From NCBI RefSeq assembly GCF_042665075.1, contig NZ_JBHTBR010000005.1, positions 496,001 through 560,000 of the forward strand: DNA of 64,000 nt, given 5' to 3'. Position numbers and translations under genes: made by a program. Shown in pieces: positions 62,351 through 64,000 of this stretch (position 1 is its first letter; every line of letters starts with the position of its first letter). The notes under the pieces were generated by a model that did no database searches, was not told the origin of the DNA, and saw nothing but the letters and a program-made list of their open reading frames with translations. This stretch comes from Hirschia litorea. GTDB lineage: Bacteria; Pseudomonadota; Alphaproteobacteria; Caulobacterales; Hyphomonadaceae.

Positions 62351-63024
62351 ACAGAAGATCCAATCTCTAAGGATGATATATCCTCTATTGTAGGCTTTGA
62401 GTTTTTTGCTTTGCGTGGCGATAAAATCTCTAATGCACGCGCATTTGGAATAGCTGCACCATGCATTGCTGCGATAACAACACCGCCCTCATCATTGTGG
62501 TTGGCAATCAGCTCTTTCACCAACTCTTGCCCCTTAGTATCTAGCGCTGCAAATGGCTCATCTAGCAACCAGACGGGTCGGTAGGTGATGAGCAGTCTAG
62601 CTAATGACAAACGACGTCTTTGACCTGCCGATAATCCGCGTCCGGGCACATCGCGCCTCTTCCACAGTCCCACACGTTCCAATGCTGGCTGAATTTTGCC
62701 TTTTCCTTCGCCAAAGAAACTCGCCCAAAACTTCATCTGATCTTCAACGCTCTCTTGGGCCTTAATTCCATCTTGATGACCGAGAAAATGTACCGGGTAA
62801 AACGATGAAGAATGTGACCCGCTACCATCAGCATGATAAGCAATCGAACCAGCATCCGGACGTGTCAAACCAGCCAAAATGCGAAGCAAAGTTGACTTTC
62901 CTGAGCCATTTTCACCCCTTAGTTCTAGAATTTCACCAGCTTTTGCCTCAAATGATATATCTTTAAAAAGAGTACGATACCCTCTGGTAGCGCCTACATT
63001 GCGAACGATTAGCAAGTTCTCCAC
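62347..63024 (-). CDS. ccmA: Haem exporter ATP-binding protein CcmA
   Basis: A 225-residue ABC ATPase. Walker A GENGSGKST (37-45), the signature LSAGQRRRLSLARLL, and Walker B WLLDEPFAALD followed by the short D-loop are all intact. It powers release of haem-loaded CcmE from CcmC/CcmD. It is the first gene of the minus-strand operon ccmA-ccmB-ccmC-ccmD-ccmG and faces acnA divergently, an arrangement conserved in many alphaproteobacteria. CcmE, CcmF and CcmH are not in this window. Confidence 0.95.
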   Translation of the reverse strand: MENLLIVRNVGATRGYRTLFKDISFEAKAGEILELRGENGSGKSTLLRILAGLTRPDAGSIAYHADGSGSHSSSFYPVHFLGHQDGIKAQESVEDQMKFWASFFGEGKGKIQPALERVGLWKRRDVPGRGLSAGQRRRLSLARLLITYRPVWLLDEPFAALDTKGQELVKELIANHNDEGGVVIAAMHGAAIPNARALEILSPRKAKNSKPTIEDISSLEIGSSV

Positions 63025-63169
63025 TTTTTTACGACCATTCCTATAAAGTCACACATTGACGAATTGCGATATTCTGCTGGCTGGGCTAACAGAAGCGCAC
63101 ACTATACGGACGGGGGTTAAAAATCACCCGCGACCCTTTCACCACATTGTCTGGAAGGATTTTCTAAAC

Positions 63170-64000
63170 ATGGCGTCACTCGACAGCTTTAAATCTCGCC
63201 GCGAACTCAACGTAAACGGCAAATCATACGTTTACTACAGTTTACCTGTAGCCTCTGAAAATGGACTCGGCGACGTATCAAAACTCCCTGTTTCTCTAAA
63301 AGTGCTTTTGGAAAACTTACTTCGAAATGAAGATGGCACAACAGTAAAAGCAGAAGACATCAAAGCTTTTGCGGCTTGGTTGAACGATAAAGGTTCAGCG
63401 CAACACGAAATCGCATACCGTCCAGCACGTGTTCTTATGCAAGATTTCACAGGTGTTCCTGCTGTTGTAGACCTTGCGGCGATGCGTGATGCAGCCAAAA
63501 ACCTTGGCGCAGATGCTAAAGCAATTAACCCGCAAGTGCCTGTTGATCTTGTAATCGACCACTCTGTGATGGTTGATAATTTTGGTACACCGGACGCTTT
63601 CGAGCAAAACGTTGCCCGCGAATATGAGCGCAACAAAGAGCGTTATGAATTCCTAAAATGGGGTCAATCTGCATTTGAAAACTTCCGTGCAGTTCCTCCA
63701 GGCACAGGTATCTGTCACCAAGTAAACCTTGAATACCTCGCCAAAACTGTTTGGACAAAAGACGAGGACGGCGCAACTGTTGCCTATCCTGACACATGTG
63801 TGGGTACAGACTCTCACACTACAATGGTCAATGGTCTTTCTGTTCTCGGTTGGGGTGTTGGTGGTATTGAAGCTGAGGCTGCAATGCTTGGCCAACCTGT
63901 CTCAATGCTTATTCCTGAAGTTATCGGTTTCAAACTAACTGGTAAACTTTCAGAAGGCACAACAGCGACTGACCTTGTTCTTACAGTTGTTGAAATGCTT
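63170..64000 (+). CDS. acnA: Aconitate hydratase (aconitase A), 3' end outside window
   Basis: The first 277 residues of an expected ~890-residue aconitase, open to the window edge. MASLDSFKSRRELNVNGKSYVYYSLP, PFT-region RVLMQDFTGVPAVVDLAAMRD, DHSVMVD and GTDSHTTMVNGLSVLGWGVGGIEAEAAMLGQP are hallmark AcnA segments; the Fe-S-cluster cysteines would lie beyond the edge. It isomerises citrate to isocitrate in the TCA cycle. GGAAGGA lies about 11 bases before the ATG. Confidence 0.97.
   Translation, partial: MASLDSFKSRRELNVNGKSYVYYSLPVASENGLGDVSKLPVSLKVLLENLLRNEDGTTVKAEDIKAFAAWLNDKGSAQHEIAYRPARVLMQDFTGVPAVVDLAAMRDAAKNLGADAKAINPQVPVDLVIDHSVMVDNFGTPDAFEQNVAREYERNKERYEFLKWGQSAFENFRAVPPGTGICHQVNLEYLAKTVWTKDEDGATVAYPDTCVGTDSHTTMVNGLSVLGWGVGGIEAEAAMLGQPVSMLIPEVIGFKLTGKLSEGTTATDLVLTVVEML

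Noticed and set aside
1..64000. tRNA, rRNA, CRISPR arrays, insertion sequences and prophage genes
   Set aside because: None was recognised on either strand: no cloverleaf-like segments with CCA-type ends, no regularly spaced direct repeats, no transposase or integrase motifs.

Overview
The window looks like chromosomal DNA from a marine alphaproteobacterium, most likely a member of the Hyphomonadaceae/Maricaulales (Hirschia-like). This is an inference. It rests on the moderate G+C content (mid-40s percent by eye), two large TonB-dependent receptors (one of the Oar type), the typical alphaproteobacterial block acnA / ccmABCD-ccmG and dapF-mtaB-ftsY-ispZ, and a perfect CtrA-type TTAA-N7-TTAA site. 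No prophage, insertion sequence, CRISPR array, rRNA or tRNA was recognised. The region reads as an ordinary, densely packed chromosome with short intergenic spaces and many rho-independent terminators.

Layout. 0-8 kb: a YdbH-like AsmA-family envelope protein, an M23 murein hydrolase lipoprotein, an acyltransferase-3, a 38-residue lysine-rich microprotein with its own promoter and terminator, and a small anchored protein followed by a six-helix chemoreceptor. 8-16 kb: clpB with a plausible heat-shock promoter, a very unusual 631-residue Ala/Glu/Val-rich exported protein, and an aguA-aguB-murI operon (agmatine to putrescine, plus glutamate racemase). 16-27 kb: an Oar-type TonB receptor, a GT39 glycosyltransferase, MsrA and a two-gene RND efflux system. 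27-37 kb: ferredoxin-NADP reductase, a multi-PAS protein with a degenerate kinase core and a receiver, SelO, a second TonB receptor, an HSL-type hydrolase and two unknown proteins.

37-51 kb: a FATP-type acyl-CoA synthetase divergent from a cytochrome P450, a bacterial PH-domain membrane protein behind a CtrA site, a Prx5-type peroxiredoxin, a dicarboxylate symporter, a metallophosphatase, HrpB, a small cytochrome c, an unknown protein, a peroxiredoxin-like exported protein and a prolyl oligopeptidase lipoprotein. 51-60 kb (+ strand): dapF, an EF-hand lipoprotein, a MerC-like protein, mtaB, ftsY with a very long acidic N-terminus, a flippase, ispZ/yciB and a MarR regulator with a polylysine tail. 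60-64 kb: the cytochrome c maturation genes ccmA, B, C, D and G in a tightly overlapping minus-strand operon, divergent from acnA, which runs off the right edge.

Functional themes are envelope building and maintenance (YdbH, M23, acyltransferase, GT39, flippase, FtsY, MurI, DapF), redox and stress protection (ClpB, MsrA, two peroxiredoxin-like proteins, SelO, FNR, cytochrome c and its maturation) and uptake/efflux. No obvious new multi-gene defence or biosynthetic system is visible. The most unusual items are single genes: the lysine-rich microprotein, the Ala/Glu-rich exported protein, the kinase-dead PAS/receiver protein, the acidic FtsY N-terminus and an SD-sequestering hairpin at 48.3 kb.
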